64,000 nt of DNA from Piliocolobus tephrosceles. Its lineage: Eukaryota; Chordata; Mammalia; Primates; Cercopithecidae. The notes beneath the pieces were generated by a model that ran no database searches, was not told the DNA's origin, and saw nothing but the letters and a program-made list of their open reading frames with translations. Where the stretch lies: the NCBI RefSeq assembly GCF_002776525.5, contig NC_045453.1, positions 33,843,117-33,907,116 on the forward strand. The letters are read 5' to 3'. Each line of letters opens with the position of its first letter. Within the stretch, counting starts at the first letter, position 1. This document shows positions 45,676 through 57,106 of this stretch, piece by piece. The position numbers were made by a program, and so were the translations under genes.

Positions 45676-45752
45676 TGGACACCAAAGCCCTGAGCCACAG
45701 GGTCAGCTCCTAGGTGAGGGGAACCTGGGATAGCCAAGAACTCCTGGATTCT

Positions 45753-45756
45753 TTAT

Positions 45757-45789
<33 letters not shown>

Positions 45790-45993
45790 CACACACACTT
45801 TAAGTTCTAGGGTACATGTGCACAACGTGCAGGTTTGTTACATATGTATACATGTGCCATGTTGGTGTGCTGCACCCATTAACTCGTCATTTACATTAGG
45901 TATATCTCCTAATGCTATCCCTCCCCCTCCCCCCAACCCCACGACAGGCCCCGGTGTGTGATGTTTCCCATCCTGTGTCCAAGTGTTCTCATT
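45753..45993 (-). mobile_element. short L1PA 3' end with TSDs and a microsatellite tail
   Basis: 'tttaagttctagggtacatgtgcacaacgtgcaggtttgttacat', 'gtgctgcacccattaactcgtc' and 'ccggtgtgtgatgtttccc' are the antisense L1PA 3' end, truncated to about 200 bp. TSDs AAGAACTCCTGGATTCT (45736-45752) and AAGAACCCTTGGATTCT (45994-46010) match at 15/17. The tail is a (AC)n/(TA)n repeat (45754-45797). Confidence 0.95.
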
Positions 45994-46199
45994 AAGAACC
46001 CTTGGATTCTATTAGCAGGATTATGTCTCCAGTTCCACTGGTGCTGTCCTTAGAGATTCCAAGACATGAGTCTAGACTCTTCCAGACTTGTAACCCTCAG
46101 CACCACTCTGGAAAAGACCACAGAGCCACAGATTCCACGCCTAGGGAAAGTTGTTAGTCTCTTACCCCTCTGCCCCACCAGGAACATTCCAGAGTGGAG

Positions 46200-46830
46200 C
46201 TCATTCCACAGATATTTACCCAGTCCCCACCACATGCCAGGCACTGGGCTTGGCTAGGGTCAAGGTGGACGATAGAGAAGCCAACATTTCCTGTGCACTC
46301 ACCTGATGCCAGGTAACCCACCTGCACCCGAAAGCCTAGTGCAGCAGAAGCTATGAGAAGAGTGATTTGGGCAGACACATTCTTTGAACAGACGACTGTG
46401 TGTGAGCAGATGGAGAAGGAAGGCGGGGATGTGGACAGATCAATGGAAGCAGTCACAAATATCCAAGTGAGAAACAGCATGGAAAAGGATGTTGGGGATG
46501 GGAAGAGCATTCCAAGGAGAGAAGAGGCCAGTGGATCAAGGATCAGGGTCCCTGGCATGAGTCAGTGCACCCCACAGGGTGCACTGTGACTAGAGAACCT
46601 GGAGAGAGGCACCTGTCTACACAGCATATATGACTGGAGAAATATGGGCCTTTGGTCATAACGTCCATTCCATTTTGCTCGGGTTAAAGCTCTTGGACTT
46701 TATCCCGCAGGTTATGGGAACCCACTCTCAGATCTTAAAGAAGACAGTTGACATGATAAGATTTAACACTCAGAAATTCACCATCTAGGCTGCAGGAGGG
46801 GTGCTGGGGAATTGAGAGAAGAGGGTTTCT
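46200..46830 (-). repeat. L2 element, long fragment
   Basis: 'cattccacagatatttacccagtccccaccacatgccaggcactggg' is the antisense terminus. Further in, 'gaagagcattccaaggagagaag', 'ctcttggactttatcccgcagg' and 'gacagttgacatgataag' match antisense L2 body words in order. Overlapping frames of up to 134 codons are chance. Confidence 0.75.
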
Positions 46831-46934
46831 GGAGGCTTCTATGAGAATGAATGTCAAATCAGCTTCTTCATTTTTAAAATGATGTTAAAAAATAACTCAT
46901 TTTGGGTTTTGGAGAGTCTATAAAATAACAATCA

Positions 46935-47165
46935 TAATAACTATCATTCATCGTGCACTTAGGCATCATGCCAAAGGCCTCACGTACAAAATCTCATTTA
47001 ATGTAAACTTCAAAACAACCTACAAGATAGACTTGATTGTCTGACTTGCACAGATGAGAATATTAAGTATCAGAGAGTTTGAAATGTTGCCTGAGCTCAT
47101 CCAGCTATTAGGGCAGAGCTGGATTGTAAAACCACAACCATTTAACTGGGGACATCCAACTCTTA
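46935..47165 (+). repeat. MIR element
   Basis: Nearly full-length sense MIR: 'ataactatcattcatcgtgcacttagg', 'aaaatctcatttaatg', 'gcacagatgagaatattaagtatcagagag', 'catccagctattagggcagagctgg'. Confidence 0.82.
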
Positions 47166-47204
47166 AACTTCTCATGTCCTGAAATATATAGAGTAGGACA
47201 GGAT

Positions 47205-47290
47205 TCATTTACATTTCACAGATGAGGAACTGAGGCTCCAAGAAATTAAGCAATTTTCCCAACCCCAGAACAAGAGGTCTCCTCAGTCTT
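47205..47290 (+). repeat. second MIR-like fragment
   Basis: 'catttcacagatgaggaactgaggctccaagaaattaagcaattttcccaa' is a MIR core word set in sense, just after the first MIR. Confidence 0.65.
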
Positions 47291-47435
47291 GTACCATGTT
47301 GGTTTTATGAATTAGAAGGTAACACTCAGATGATTCTTATGGCATTATCACCTACTAACATCCCAGGTCAGATATTTTCATTCAAATGCATGCTTTCTCA
47401 TGAACAAGATCTATAATGATTTGGAGAAGAACAGA

Positions 47436-47462
47436 ATATATATCTATATCTCTATATCTCTC

Positions 47463-47493
<31 letters not shown>

Positions 47494-47551
47494 ATGTGTG
47501 TGTGTATATGTATATATGTGTGGGTATATATATATATACATATATATATAT
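47436..47551. repeat. (TA)n/(TG)n compound microsatellite
   Basis: Alternating TATA, CTATAT, TGTG and TATG blocks over about 115 bp, adjoining the 3' (tail) end of an antisense Alu. Probably grew from the Alu tail. Tyr/Ile/Cys/Val-rich frames in it are artefacts. Confidence 0.92.
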
Positions 47552-47837
47552 ATTTGGAGATGGGGTCTTGCTCTGTTACCCAGGTTGGAGTGCAGTGGCG
47601 CCATCTCAGCTCACTGCAACCTCTGCCTCCTAGGTTCAAGCAATTCTCCTGCCTCAGCCTCCCGAGTAGCTGGGACTACAGGTGCACACCACCACTCCCA
47701 GCTAATTTTTTGTATTTTAGTAGAAATGGGGTTTAACTGTGTTGCCCAGGCTGGTCTTGAACTCTTGAGTTCAGGCAATCCACTCACCTTGGCCTCCCAA
47801 AGTGCTGGGATTACAGACATGAGCCACCTCGCCCGGC
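47552..47837 (-). mobile_element. Alu element (AluS/J-like)
   Basis: 'ggtcttgctctgttacccagg' to 'gacatgagccacctcgcccggc', full dimer in antisense. A 200-codon minus-strand frame (47611-48213) runs through it. Confidence 0.95.
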
Positions 47838-49067
47838 GAATATTTTTAATGCAGTGAAAAATGGAGGCTGTGTGGCAGACTCCATCAGAGAGGCCAGGCA
47901 CGAAGTCAGGGTGAAAAGAGAGGGCAGCTCTGGGAGAGCTTAGGAGCAACAGAGAACATGGCAGGTCTGAGTGACCAGGAAGGGGCTCCGAGGGAATGCA
48001 GGATGGATGGGCAGCTGCTGGAGCTAAGCAGATCGTCCTCTCCCACAATAGCCTGTGTGAAGCACCTGTGGACCCATTGAAGACTTTTGCTGGCAGGGAG
48101 TGATGCTGGAGGCTGCCACACCCTCCTGCCTCTTCCCAGGGTAAGGTGACAAACAAAAAGGAGACTGATGGTGCTGAAAAGGAGGCCTTTCCAGATAGTT
48201 TTCCTTTCGACAACCGCCTTGTTCTTGTGATTAAGCTATTTCATGCAATTGCTGCTAACATCTGTATTTCCAGAAAAGCCAAGGCAATTTATTTGGAAGA
48301 TGAATTCAAGCCCTTGAACAAACCACACAGAGCATTGTGACTGAGGCGAAAATTCAAGAAGAAATGAAATCGCTAATGGAGTTCCGTAAGTCTGGGGCTA
48401 TTTGTGATTTCTGCAGACAAAATGACTGAGCCCCAACCTCTGGCATCAAATCCCTGTGCAGCTCGTCCATGCGACACTCTCTTTTACAGAGCGGATCATG
48501 GGAATTCCTGGTCTCGCCAGAAACAATGAAATTCCCGGGGCTATTTAATCCCTCATTTCACTTTAAGCACCTACTTGGATGATTACAAATGGCAGCACAT
48601 GTGCACCAGACTCACTGGCCTAAAGTCATTATGAAAATGCTTTTCAGCTCTTCTGTTAAATCACTAAGGTTTAAAAAAGTGTTTCCATAAATCCTCAACT
48701 CTTTAACACCACTAATTGCAAAATACACATTTTAAATTCAAAACAACTTTCTCAGGGGGAGGAGGGAGAACACGCTACATTTATTGTAGCTTTTATTTTT
48801 ATACTACGGCCCAATTTCAGGAACAGTAAAATATGAAAAACAGAAAAATGTGAATCTTTACGTGGAACCAAAAGGAATTTGCCTAAAAAAGCATTGCTTC
48901 AACATTTTTAATAACATCTTAGAGAAATCTTCTTTAAATAACCTCAAAGCTTTTTCTTGTCTTACCTTAATTTAGCTTCAGAAATTTGGGGTAGGTAGGA
49001 GGGAAAGATGGCACCACCTCTGTTTCACACGTGGTCAAGAGGAGGCGAGCATCCTGCTGAAAGGTGC
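47838..49067. other. 1.2 kb single-copy sequence, no gene supported
   Basis: 47.87-48.13 kb has weak L2-antisense-like words ('gtctgagtgaccaggaaggggc', 'agcacctgtggacccattgaag') that are not strong enough to call. The rest is AT-rich with nothing recognised. Confidence 0.4.
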
Positions 49068-49485
49068 TATCTTAGTCTACTCGTGTTGCTACAGCAAAAC
49101 CCTTGGGACTGGGTAATTCATCACAAACAGGACTTTTTATTTTATTTTATTTTAGTTTTAGTTTTAGAGGCTGGAAGTTCAAGATCAAGGCTCTGCAGAC
49201 TCGGTGTCTGGTGAGGGCTGCTCTCTGTTTTCCAAACGGGGCTCCTTGAGTGCTGCTTTCTCTGGAGGGAATGAATGTTACGTCTTCACACGGCAAGGTG
49301 CAAGAGCTCAAGAGAAAGCACCACTGTCTCAAGCCCTCTTATAAGATCCCTAATCCCCTCCATGTGGGCTCTACCCCCATGATTTAATCACTTCCTAAAG
49401 CACCCCCCCACACACACTTAATACCATCACGTTGGCAATTAAGTTTCAACACATGAATTTTGGGTGACCCATGCAGACTACAGCA
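49068..49485 (-). mobile_element. 3' LTR of the MaLR element
   Basis: In element orientation this is the downstream LTR. It contains a T-rich simple-repeat expansion (TTTTA units, 49136-49165) that its partner lacks. Confidence 0.82.
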
Positions 49486-51123
49486 TTCTGCCTCAGACCC
49501 CAAAATTCATGTCCTTCTCACCTGCAAAATACAATCATCCCGTCCCAGTAACCCCCAAAATCTTAATACATTCCAGCACCATCTCGAAAATCTAAAGTCC
49601 AGGGTCTCATCTCAATCAGATCTGGGTGAGACTCAGGTTAAGATTCAACATCAGAGAAAGTCCTCTCCAGCTGCGAGCCTGGAATCAGAGTTACGTGCTT
49701 CCAAAACACAGCAGTGGGACAGGAACAGGAAAGGCATTTCTAGTCAAAAGGAAGCAACAGACAAGAGGAAAGGAGGAACAGGTCCCAGGTTTCCAAGTAA
49801 GTCCAAATCCAACAAGGCAAGCATTAAAAATCAGCTTTTGCTTCGTGTCCCACCCTCTAGGGTTTCAGTCCCCAAAGCCTCGGGTCCCCAGCCGTACAGC
49901 ATCTCTTCCATTTGGTGTCATATGTCTGTGGCGCTCTCTGGCTGGCATTGCACACTGGTTACTCAACAGTTATGGGGTCTCAGGGGTGGCCCTACTCTCA
50001 CCACTCTTCTAGACCTTGCCCTAATGGGAGCACTCTTTAGCTACTAACGCTCATGGCTCCACTGGGTATTGCTCTAGTGGGGGCTGTCTTCAACACCCCC
50101 ATCTTTGTGGCAGTTCTATGTCTGGGCCCCAAGGTTGTATGAGGCATCCTTTGAAATCTGGGCGGAGGCAGCCGTGCCCCCACAGCTCTTGCAGCCTGAA
50201 AGTCTGCAGAATTAGCACCACGTGGATGCCACTACATGTTTATTGCTTGCATTAATGGTGGCTGGAATGGTGGCTGGAGCTGCACCTGGGGTAGCCAAGG
50301 AGTGCTATGTCACAATATAGTGGGCAGACATTTGAGGTGGCCTAGAGCAGTGAGCTCTGAGGTCCGACAAGTGTCCTGGGCCTTCCCTTGAAATCATCTT
50401 TCCCTCAAGGCTGTCACTCTGAGGGCCTATGATGGACATGGCAGCCTTGGAGATATCTGAAATGTTGGTCATTCTTCCACTGTCTAGATCAATAGCATAT
50501 GGCTTCTTTCTATCCATAGTAATCTCCTCTTAAATGTTCACTTGGACACACACTTGATATTCTCTCCCGAACATGCTTTTACAAAATGGGCCAGGCTAAG
50601 AATTTTCCAAATCTTTAAGTTGTAGCTCTCTTTTAATTATAAATTTTATCTTTAAATTGTTCTCTTTTCTCACATTTTGCAATAAGCTGTCAAGAGAAGC
50701 CATGCAGCACCTTCAACACTTTGCTTAGAGATTTCTTCCACCAAATATCCTAGTTCATTATTCACAAGTTCTGCCTTTGTCAAAGCACTAGGACAGAGAT
50801 ACATTTCATACTTTGCCATTTTATAACAAGGATTGCCTTTCCTCTAGTATCCCTCATTTCTGTCTCAGACCTCATCAGAATTGCCTTTACCATCCATATT
50901 CCTATCAACATTCTGGTCACAATCACCTAAGTAATCTCTAAGAGGATTCAGACTTTCCCTACAGCTTTCCTCTTCCAAGCCCTCACCAGATTTCCCTTGA
51001 CAGTCCATTCACAGCAATTCAGGCTTTTTCTGGCATAAACCTCAAAACTGTTCCAGCCTGTATGCATTATCCAGTTCCAAAGCCACTTCCCACATTTTCA
51101 GGTGTTTGTTAAAACAACTTCTC
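49486..51123 (-). mobile_element. MaLR internal region
   Basis: Non-coding remnant. A 195-codon frame on the opposite strand (49460-50047) is not a gene: it begins in the LTR and runs antisense through the element. Confidence 0.85.
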
Positions 51124-51554
51124 TGTCCTAGCCTGTTTGTGCTACTTTAATAACAAAATACTTGACACTGAGTACTTTTTAAAGAACATAAATTCATTTT
51201 CTCATAGTTCTGGAGCTGGGAAGTCCAAGATCAAGGTGCTGGTAGGACCGGCATCTGATGATAGCTGCTCTCTGCTGTGAAGATGGTGCCTTGTTGCTGT
51301 ATCCTCTGGAGGGGAGGAATGCTGTGCCCTCACATGGCAGAGGCAGAAGGGCAAATGGGGATGAATGCTGTATTCTCACTTGCCAGGAAAAGAAAACATA
51401 CTCGCTCAAGCCCTATTATAGGAGCCCGAATCTCATTTATAAAGGCTTCACCCTCATGACTTAAGCATAGGCTAAAGGTCCCACCTCTTAATGCTATCAC
51501 TTTGGTGATGAAGTCTCAACATATGAGCTGTAGGGACATATTCAGACCATAGAA
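51124..51554 (-). mobile_element. 5' LTR of the MaLR element
   Basis: Plus-strand text from TGTCCTAGCCTGTTTGTGCT to 'gggacatattcagaccatag'. The read-through into the internal region is continuous. Confidence 0.82.
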
Positions 51555-51749
51555 GCTACTCAGCTTGCAGACTGTAGAAGCAGAGCTAGAGTCCAAGGTT
51601 CCAGAATCCTCATGAGTGACTTTTTTCTCTGAATTATTCACTTACAGGTTACCTTTTGCAGCCATCACATTCAAAAAGATAAGGACACCCACCAAAGGCA
51701 ACGGTCTAGGCAGACTTCCAGGAAAAGAGCATGCTGTGAGTTCAAGGCA

Positions 51750-52203
51750 CATGATTTCCTGTTGCTGCTGTAACAAACCATCGCCAACTCAGTGGCCCCA
51801 AAACAACAAGACTTACTCTCTCACAGTTTTGGAGGCCACAAATTTGAAACCGGTTTCACTGGACTAAAATCAAGGGCTGGTTTTTCTGCTGGAGACTCTG
51901 AAGGAGATTTCATTTTCTTGCCCTTTCCAGCTTCAAGGGCTCCCTGTATTCTGTGGCTCACAGCCCCTTCCTCATTTCATTACAACTTTCTGTTTCCATG
52001 ATCACAGGGCTTACTACTGCAAATGACCCTCCCGCCTCCCCCTTCCAACAACACTTGTCATTACATCACTGTGCCCACCCAGATAATCCGGGATAATCTC
52101 CCCCAGAGTCCTTAACTTAATTACATCTGCAAAATCCCTTCTGCCCTAAAAATGAAAATATTCATAATTTCCAGAGATTAGGATGTGACTATCTTTGGGC
52201 GCA
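51750..52203 (-). mobile_element. MLT1-type MaLR LTR
   Basis: 'ctgttgctgctgtaacaaaccatcgcc', 'ctctcacagttttggaggcc', 'ccagataatccgggataatctc' and 'ccttaacttaattacatctgcaaaatccc' follow antisense MLT1. Confidence 0.82.
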
Positions 52204-52394
52204 GTTATGGGCTTATGGCAAAGGGAAAGAAAAGTGAAAGCTGGAGTGCACCCTGCTACTTTGACATATATTGTTGTTTTATATTTTATTGTACACCTGC
52301 CTGCCTAACTTATTTTGACTAACTCTGTTTCTCTTGGGACCTAGTCCCGTGAACTACAACTGGCACCAATGCGATGGCTTTTGCTCCATTGCAG

Positions 52395-53100
52395 ATGTGT
52401 TTGTTCACCCCACAGATATTCGTCAATTGTTGTATTTCAAGGCACCGTGCTTAGAACCTGGGTGGGGAGGAGACACAATTATGTAAATTAGTCTCACCCT
52501 ACAGGAACTTGCAACCCAATAGGAAGAACAGATTCTCCCTGGAAACAGGTAAGACTTCAGAGGAGGAGATGACGTGCAAGTAAGTGGTTCAGAGAAAACC
52601 CACCAAGGGCAGGAGGTCAAAGAAGAGGCAGCCGGCATTGACAAGAGAAGAAAGGAAAGGCTGCCTGGGAGGGGAAATGACCTGGACCAGTCATAACAGA
52701 CACAGCTGGAGGGAAAACAGAAAGAAAAGTGTCTCGAGAAGGAGAACACAATGAGGAAAGGCTTTGAGATGGGAGCAAGTGTGTTTTCTTCTGGGCATAG
52801 AGTGGATTCCACTGGGATGGAGCTGAGTGTTCACAAGATGAATTATGGAAGCTGATTCCGGTGAATTTGGGCAAGATTCAGTTCTGGAATATCTGCATCC
52901 AATAGTAGGTGTTAGGACTTTATCCTATAGTTAGGGAGGAGCCCTAGAAGGATTTCGGAGAGGAAAATTCTGTCATAAAGTTGGTAATCTGACAATGTAG
53001 GCATAATTGGAGGTGGTATCTACACAGTATTGACAGGATCGTGATCAAGGAGACGAGAGGAATCGGACTGGGTATGGGCAGGATGGGGAGAAAGCACAGG
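52395..53100 (-). repeat. L2 element, long fragment
   Basis: 'cccacagatattcgtcaattgttg…aggcaccgtgcttag', 'accctacaggaacttgcaacccaataggaag', 'aggactttatcctatag' and 'aagttggtaatctgacaatgtagg' follow antisense L2. The 129-codon minus-strand frame here is chance. Confidence 0.65.
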
Positions 53101-53204
53101 TGTGACAGGAGAGGAGAGGGGGAGAGCAGACTCCCAGATAACAGCAGGTCAAAGACGCGGTAGAGATGACAGACAGGACAGCTCAGGTCCCGGATCACAC
53201 CCTG

Positions 53205-53400
53205 TCAGACAGACATGAGCTCTGGTCTTGAATTCACCACTCACGTGCTGAGCTGAATGGCCTTAGTTTTTCATCTTTAAAGTAGGGACACCCAAAATGT
53301 GTGGATTCCCATGTGGCAGGGTGGATGTGAGAGCTCAGGATAGGTACATAAAACGCTGTACCCAGAGCCTCCTTCACGAAAGGTACTCAGTAAAAGATAA
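53205..53400 (-). repeat. MIR element
   Basis: 'gctctggtcttgaattcaccactcacgtgctgagctgaatggcc', 'tttttcatctttaaagtaggg' and 'gtggatgtgagagctcagg' follow antisense MIR. Confidence 0.7.
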
Positions 53401-55307
53401 CCACCCTCGGGGCATCTGCCCCAACACTCCAACCCAGGTACAGGAGGGAGGGAGCTTTGTTTCTAAAAGTTACATCGAAACAGGCAATCCTAGTGGCTGG
53501 TGGAACCCCGGAAAATAGAGGAGAGATACCACAACATTGGATTTCAGACTTAGGCCTAAAAGGCCAAACTGATAGCTATACAGGATAAAAAGTTCTTTTA
53601 AGTCATGTAAAGCTGTCAAAATAGAACTGGAAGGCATAATGGTTCTTAGCAGAAAACATGGCACTGCAAGAAAGGAAATGCATGATTGACTAGGCCCATG
53701 GGACATTCCAGCAAGAAGCAGGGGATGAAGAGGCCCACTGGAGTGACCCGCCAGCAAGGACATCCAGTCTAGCAGAGGTCAGGGTGGGTTGCAGTCACCT
53801 TGGGAAGGACAACAGTACTTCACCCAAGGACCTCGTGGTGACAACACAGACTCCAGGCTCTTGGCTGTCCTGTGGGGTAAGTGAGGCTGAAACCCCAGGA
53901 GCAAGGAGGAGGAAAAGGAACAGATTCCGAAGGTCATACTCTGAGCCAGGTTAGAGGGTGATGCCCTGATAAGGTTTGGGGTAGGGGGGGATTGCATGAG
54001 TTTGTGTTTTGTTTAATTTTGAAAGTGTGTAAAATGTAAAAGTGAATTTGAATTACTAAATAGCGAGAGAACTTGGTTTATTTCCATAAGTTTAATAAAT
54101 GACACAGTAATGGGAACCAAGTGGCAATGACTGCTCTCCCCACACACTGAAACCCCCTGGAGAATTTAAATCCCAACTAAATGGATGCCTCATTACCCCC
54201 ATGGGCTCAGCCACACAGGGTTTTCTAAGCAGTTCAGGGTTGTCCTTCCCAGTTTTAACCTAGAGCTGAGTCTAGCTTTCAAGCTATTGAATATGGAAGG
54301 TCTGATGGGCAGAGGAACTGATATCATCCATGTCAGCACAAGAGGGTGTCCTTGTCTCTGCCAGGGTCTGCTCCTGGCTGCAGGCAGGACCAGGGACAAG
54401 GACAACCTCTTGCTCACCCAGCTGAGCATGGGCCTGCCTCCTCTGATTGTCAGCCTCGACTGATTGTGTGTCCACCTGGTCCTCACCACTGGGCTCTGGC
54501 CCTATCTCAGTTATGTGTACACTTCTGACGGTCACGGGATAGGGTCCTCCATACACTCCATGCCTTTCTCCCCCGCTCTGGAGATGAAGGGGGTTCAGGA
54601 GGCTGCCCCGCACATCCTCTCTGCCTTGGCACACCTGCGGCTGAGAGCCGCTTGACAGAGGTTTTCTACACCCCAGGGCCCCAGCTGGGGAGCTGGACCC
54701 CACCCTCCACTGTCAATCCCCTAACTGCCATGCCTTCCCTTGGGATTCAACACAGGGTGGAAGGTTCAGGGCCGCCTCGTGGGTAACTGCAGCAGCCACA
54801 CTGCTTTGCTCTCAGACTCTTTTCCATCCCCAAGCATTCGAAGCTTTTGTCTGGTCTGGGCAAATGGGGAAAACTAGTTTTAACAACTGATCATGCATTT
54901 TTCTTTGCCTGTTTGTCAATCCAGAACTTCTATTCTCAGATTCAAGAGGCTTTTCTGGCCCAGCCTGTGAGCTGTACCTTGGTTTCCAAGGTCTGTTTGA
55001 ACCTAAAACGTTAAGTATAGACCCCTTCTTGTTCTCTCCATTTCTGCTGTAAGCTTACTCTGGGGTCCTGCCTCCCGGGAGAGAGCAGCCGGGTACTGTG
55101 CGTAATGGGAAGACTCTCCAGTGACTACGGCTCTGGACAGTCCGCAGCAGCACACCCAGGAACAGGTGCTGTTTTCATGCCAGTCCCATAGCACTTGGCA
55201 GATGTGTCTTCCGCTGGGTGGGTGCTCCAGTGACAAATAGATGCATGATTTCTAAAGACTAGAGAGTCAGTTTCCAAATTCCCAAGATGGATAACAGGAT
55301 GTCTGCA
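53401..55307. other. 1.9 kb single-copy sequence, no gene supported
   Basis: Frames on both strands up to 139 codons (54284-54703, minus) without recognisable domains. No repeat recognised. Confidence 0.45.
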
Positions 55308-55466
55308 GCAGACTCACCTTGCAAATGTTTCTAAAACATAATGTCCAGGTCTTTACTCCCGAGCCAGTGGGTCCGGAGGGGCCTGGGACCCTGCATCTCT
55401 GTCATTGTTCAGCCAGAAAGTTCTAGTGAACACTTTCTACACCTGGGTTGAGAATCCTTGTTAGAG
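55308..55466. mobile_element. MER20-like DNA transposon remnant
   Basis: 'gactcaccttgcaaatgtttctaaaaca', 'ccagtgggtccggaggggcctggg' and 'gggttgagaatccttg' match one strand of a MER20/MER5-type hAT-Charlie element. Orientation not assigned. Confidence 0.5.
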
Positions 55467-55734
55467 AAAGCTTATTTCCCAAAAAAATAACCCTCTGAGC
55501 TCTTAGAGAGAATCATAATTTCTGGTGTTTTTGCCAATAACTCAGGGACACTGGCAGTGTAAGAAAAATCATCTTCACAAGATTGTGAACAGGAAGATCT
55601 TTTTGACTTTTGGTAATGCGCTAGGCGTAAAGTTCAAGACCATTTTCCGAAGATGAATGTCATATTCGCAGCCAGACTGGTTGGTTTCCTTTAGAAAACT
55701 AACAGTTTATGCCTGCATTTACACTTACATTGTG

Positions 55735-55875
55735 ATTGATAAGATTTTTTAACTTACAATACAAAAATACAAACTGCAAAAAGTAACACAAAAGTAGAAA
55801 ATGTGTAAAACAGAGGTAAACGAACCAGGGAAAATTGCCACTCATAATCTCCCCACTATGAAATAACCGTATTAG
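55735..55875 (+). repeat. old LINE-1 fragment, split by an Alu
   Basis: 'acttacaatacaaaaatacaaactgc…agaaaatgtgtaaaacagaggtaaacg…taatctccccactatgaaataaccgtatta' follows an L1ME-type 3' sequence ('…ataatcccaccacccagagataaccactgttaac…'). It resumes at 56185 ('caccacattaccatg…'). Confidence 0.5.
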
Positions 55876-56184
55876 ACTGGGTATGGTGGCTCACGCCTGT
55901 AATCGCAGCACTCTGGGGGGCCGAGGCGGGTGGATCACAAGGTCCAGAGATCAAGACCATCCTGCCCAACATGGTGAAACCTTGTCTCTACTAAAAATAA
56001 AAAATTAGCTGGGCGTGGTGGCAGGCATCTGTAGTCCCAGCTACTCGGGAGGCTAAGGCAGGAGAATAGCTTAAACCCGGGAGGTGGAGGTTGCAGTGAG
56101 ATGAGATCGCGCCACTGTACTCCAGCCTGCGTGACAGAGCGAGACTCTGTCTCAAAAAAACAAAAAAACAAAAAAGAAAGAAAG
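55876..56184 (+). mobile_element. Alu element (AluSc/AluY-like)
   Basis: Full dimer, 'ctgggtatggtggctcacgcc' to 'gagactctgtctc' plus a CAAAAA-type tail. 'gatcacaaggtccagagatcaagaccatcctg' suits Sc/Y. Weak TSD candidates ACCGTATTAG / ACCACATTAC (7/10). Confidence 0.95.
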
Positions 56185-56772
56185 CACCACATTACCATGC
56201 TGGCATGCGTACTTTCCATCCTTTTCCCCGCGGTAATGTGTTGAATGTACATAGACATGCATAGACAGCATTCATGCCCCTCCCCTAGCTCCAACAAAGG
56301 GGACCTTTTCATACACAGAAGCCTGCTGTCTTCAGGATACTTGGTTCCAAAAAACAAACACAACCTCTGGCTGACTTAAGCAGAAGAGTGATTGTGGAAG
56401 ACAAAACAATTGCTCCCTAAAGCTGTCCATGTCCTAATCCTCAGCACTGGTGAATATGTCACTTTACCTGGTAAAAGGGATTCCACAGGTGTGATTTAAG
56501 TTAATGGTGTTGCAATGGGAGATAATCCTGGACAATCACAGGCCTCGATGTAATCAGAATGGGCCTGATAAGAGGGAGGCAGGGGTCAGAGTTAGAAAAT
56601 GGAAGCAGAGGTAGGAGTGACATGGAACTATGAGCCAGCTCTCGAAGTTAGAAACCACCAAGGAAGGGATTATCTTCCAGCCTCCAGAAGAAGCCAGGTT
56701 CGTGGATACCTTGATGATAGCCCCTAAATCCAGCCTGGACTTCTGACCTCCAGAACTGTAAGATAATCCACA

Positions 56773-56773
<1 letters not shown>

Positions 56774-56821
<48 letters not shown>
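56774..56821. repeat. (TG)n microsatellite at an Alu tail
   Basis: About 24 TG units take the place of the T-tail of the antisense Alu. Confidence 0.96.
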
Positions 56822-56826
<5 letters not shown>

Positions 56827-57106
56827 GAGACAGAGTCTCACTCTGTTGCCCAGGCTGGAGTGCAGTGGTGCCATCTCAGCTCCCTGCAACCTGCCTCCCG
56901 GGTTCAAGTGATTCTTGTGCCTCAGCCTCCTGAGTAGCTGGGATTACAGACACGTACCATCACACTCAGCTAATTTTTGTATTTTTAGTGGGGATGGCGT
57001 TTCACCATGTTGGCCAGGCTAGTCTCAAACTCCTGGCCTCAAGTGATCCACCTGCCTCAGCCTCCCAAAGTGCTGGGATTACAGGCTTGAGTCACTGTGC
57101 CCAGCC
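56822..57106 (-). mobile_element. Alu element (AluS-like)
   Basis: 'ttttgagacagagtctcactctg' to 'gcttgagtcactgtgcccagcc', full dimer in antisense within the MLT1 LTR. Its 5'-flank junction reappears at 59151 (see the composite Alu). Confidence 0.96.

Larger units (their letters stand above)
49068..51554 (-). mobile_element. MaLR retroelement with both LTRs (MLT1/MST-like)
   Basis: A complete LTR-internal-LTR arrangement of about 2.49 kb in antisense. LTR copies (49068-49485 and 51124-51554) share ordered words ('gtccaagatcaagg' in 51124-51554 against 'gttcaagatcaagg' in 49068-49485, 'tctctggaggg'/'cctctggagggg', 'ctcaagccct.ttata', 'tcaacatatgag'/'tcaacacatgaa'). The 1.6-kb internal part follows the MaLR internal consensus ('cttctcacctgcaaaatacaatcatc', 'ggcatcctttgaaatctgggcggagg', 'ttcagactttccctacagc', 'gttccaaagccacttccc'). 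LTRs are strongly diverged from each other, so it is old. No intact retroviral frame exists. Confidence 0.9.

Noticed and set aside
47474..47857. Cys/Val/Tyr-rich reading frame
   Set aside because: Translation of the TA/TG microsatellite and Alu.
47611..48213. 200-codon open frame on the minus strand
   Set aside because: Its C-terminal part is an Alu translation and the rest has no recognisable domain; it crosses a repeat boundary.
49460..50047. 195-codon open frame on the plus strand
   Set aside because: It lies antisense within the MaLR LTR and internal region.
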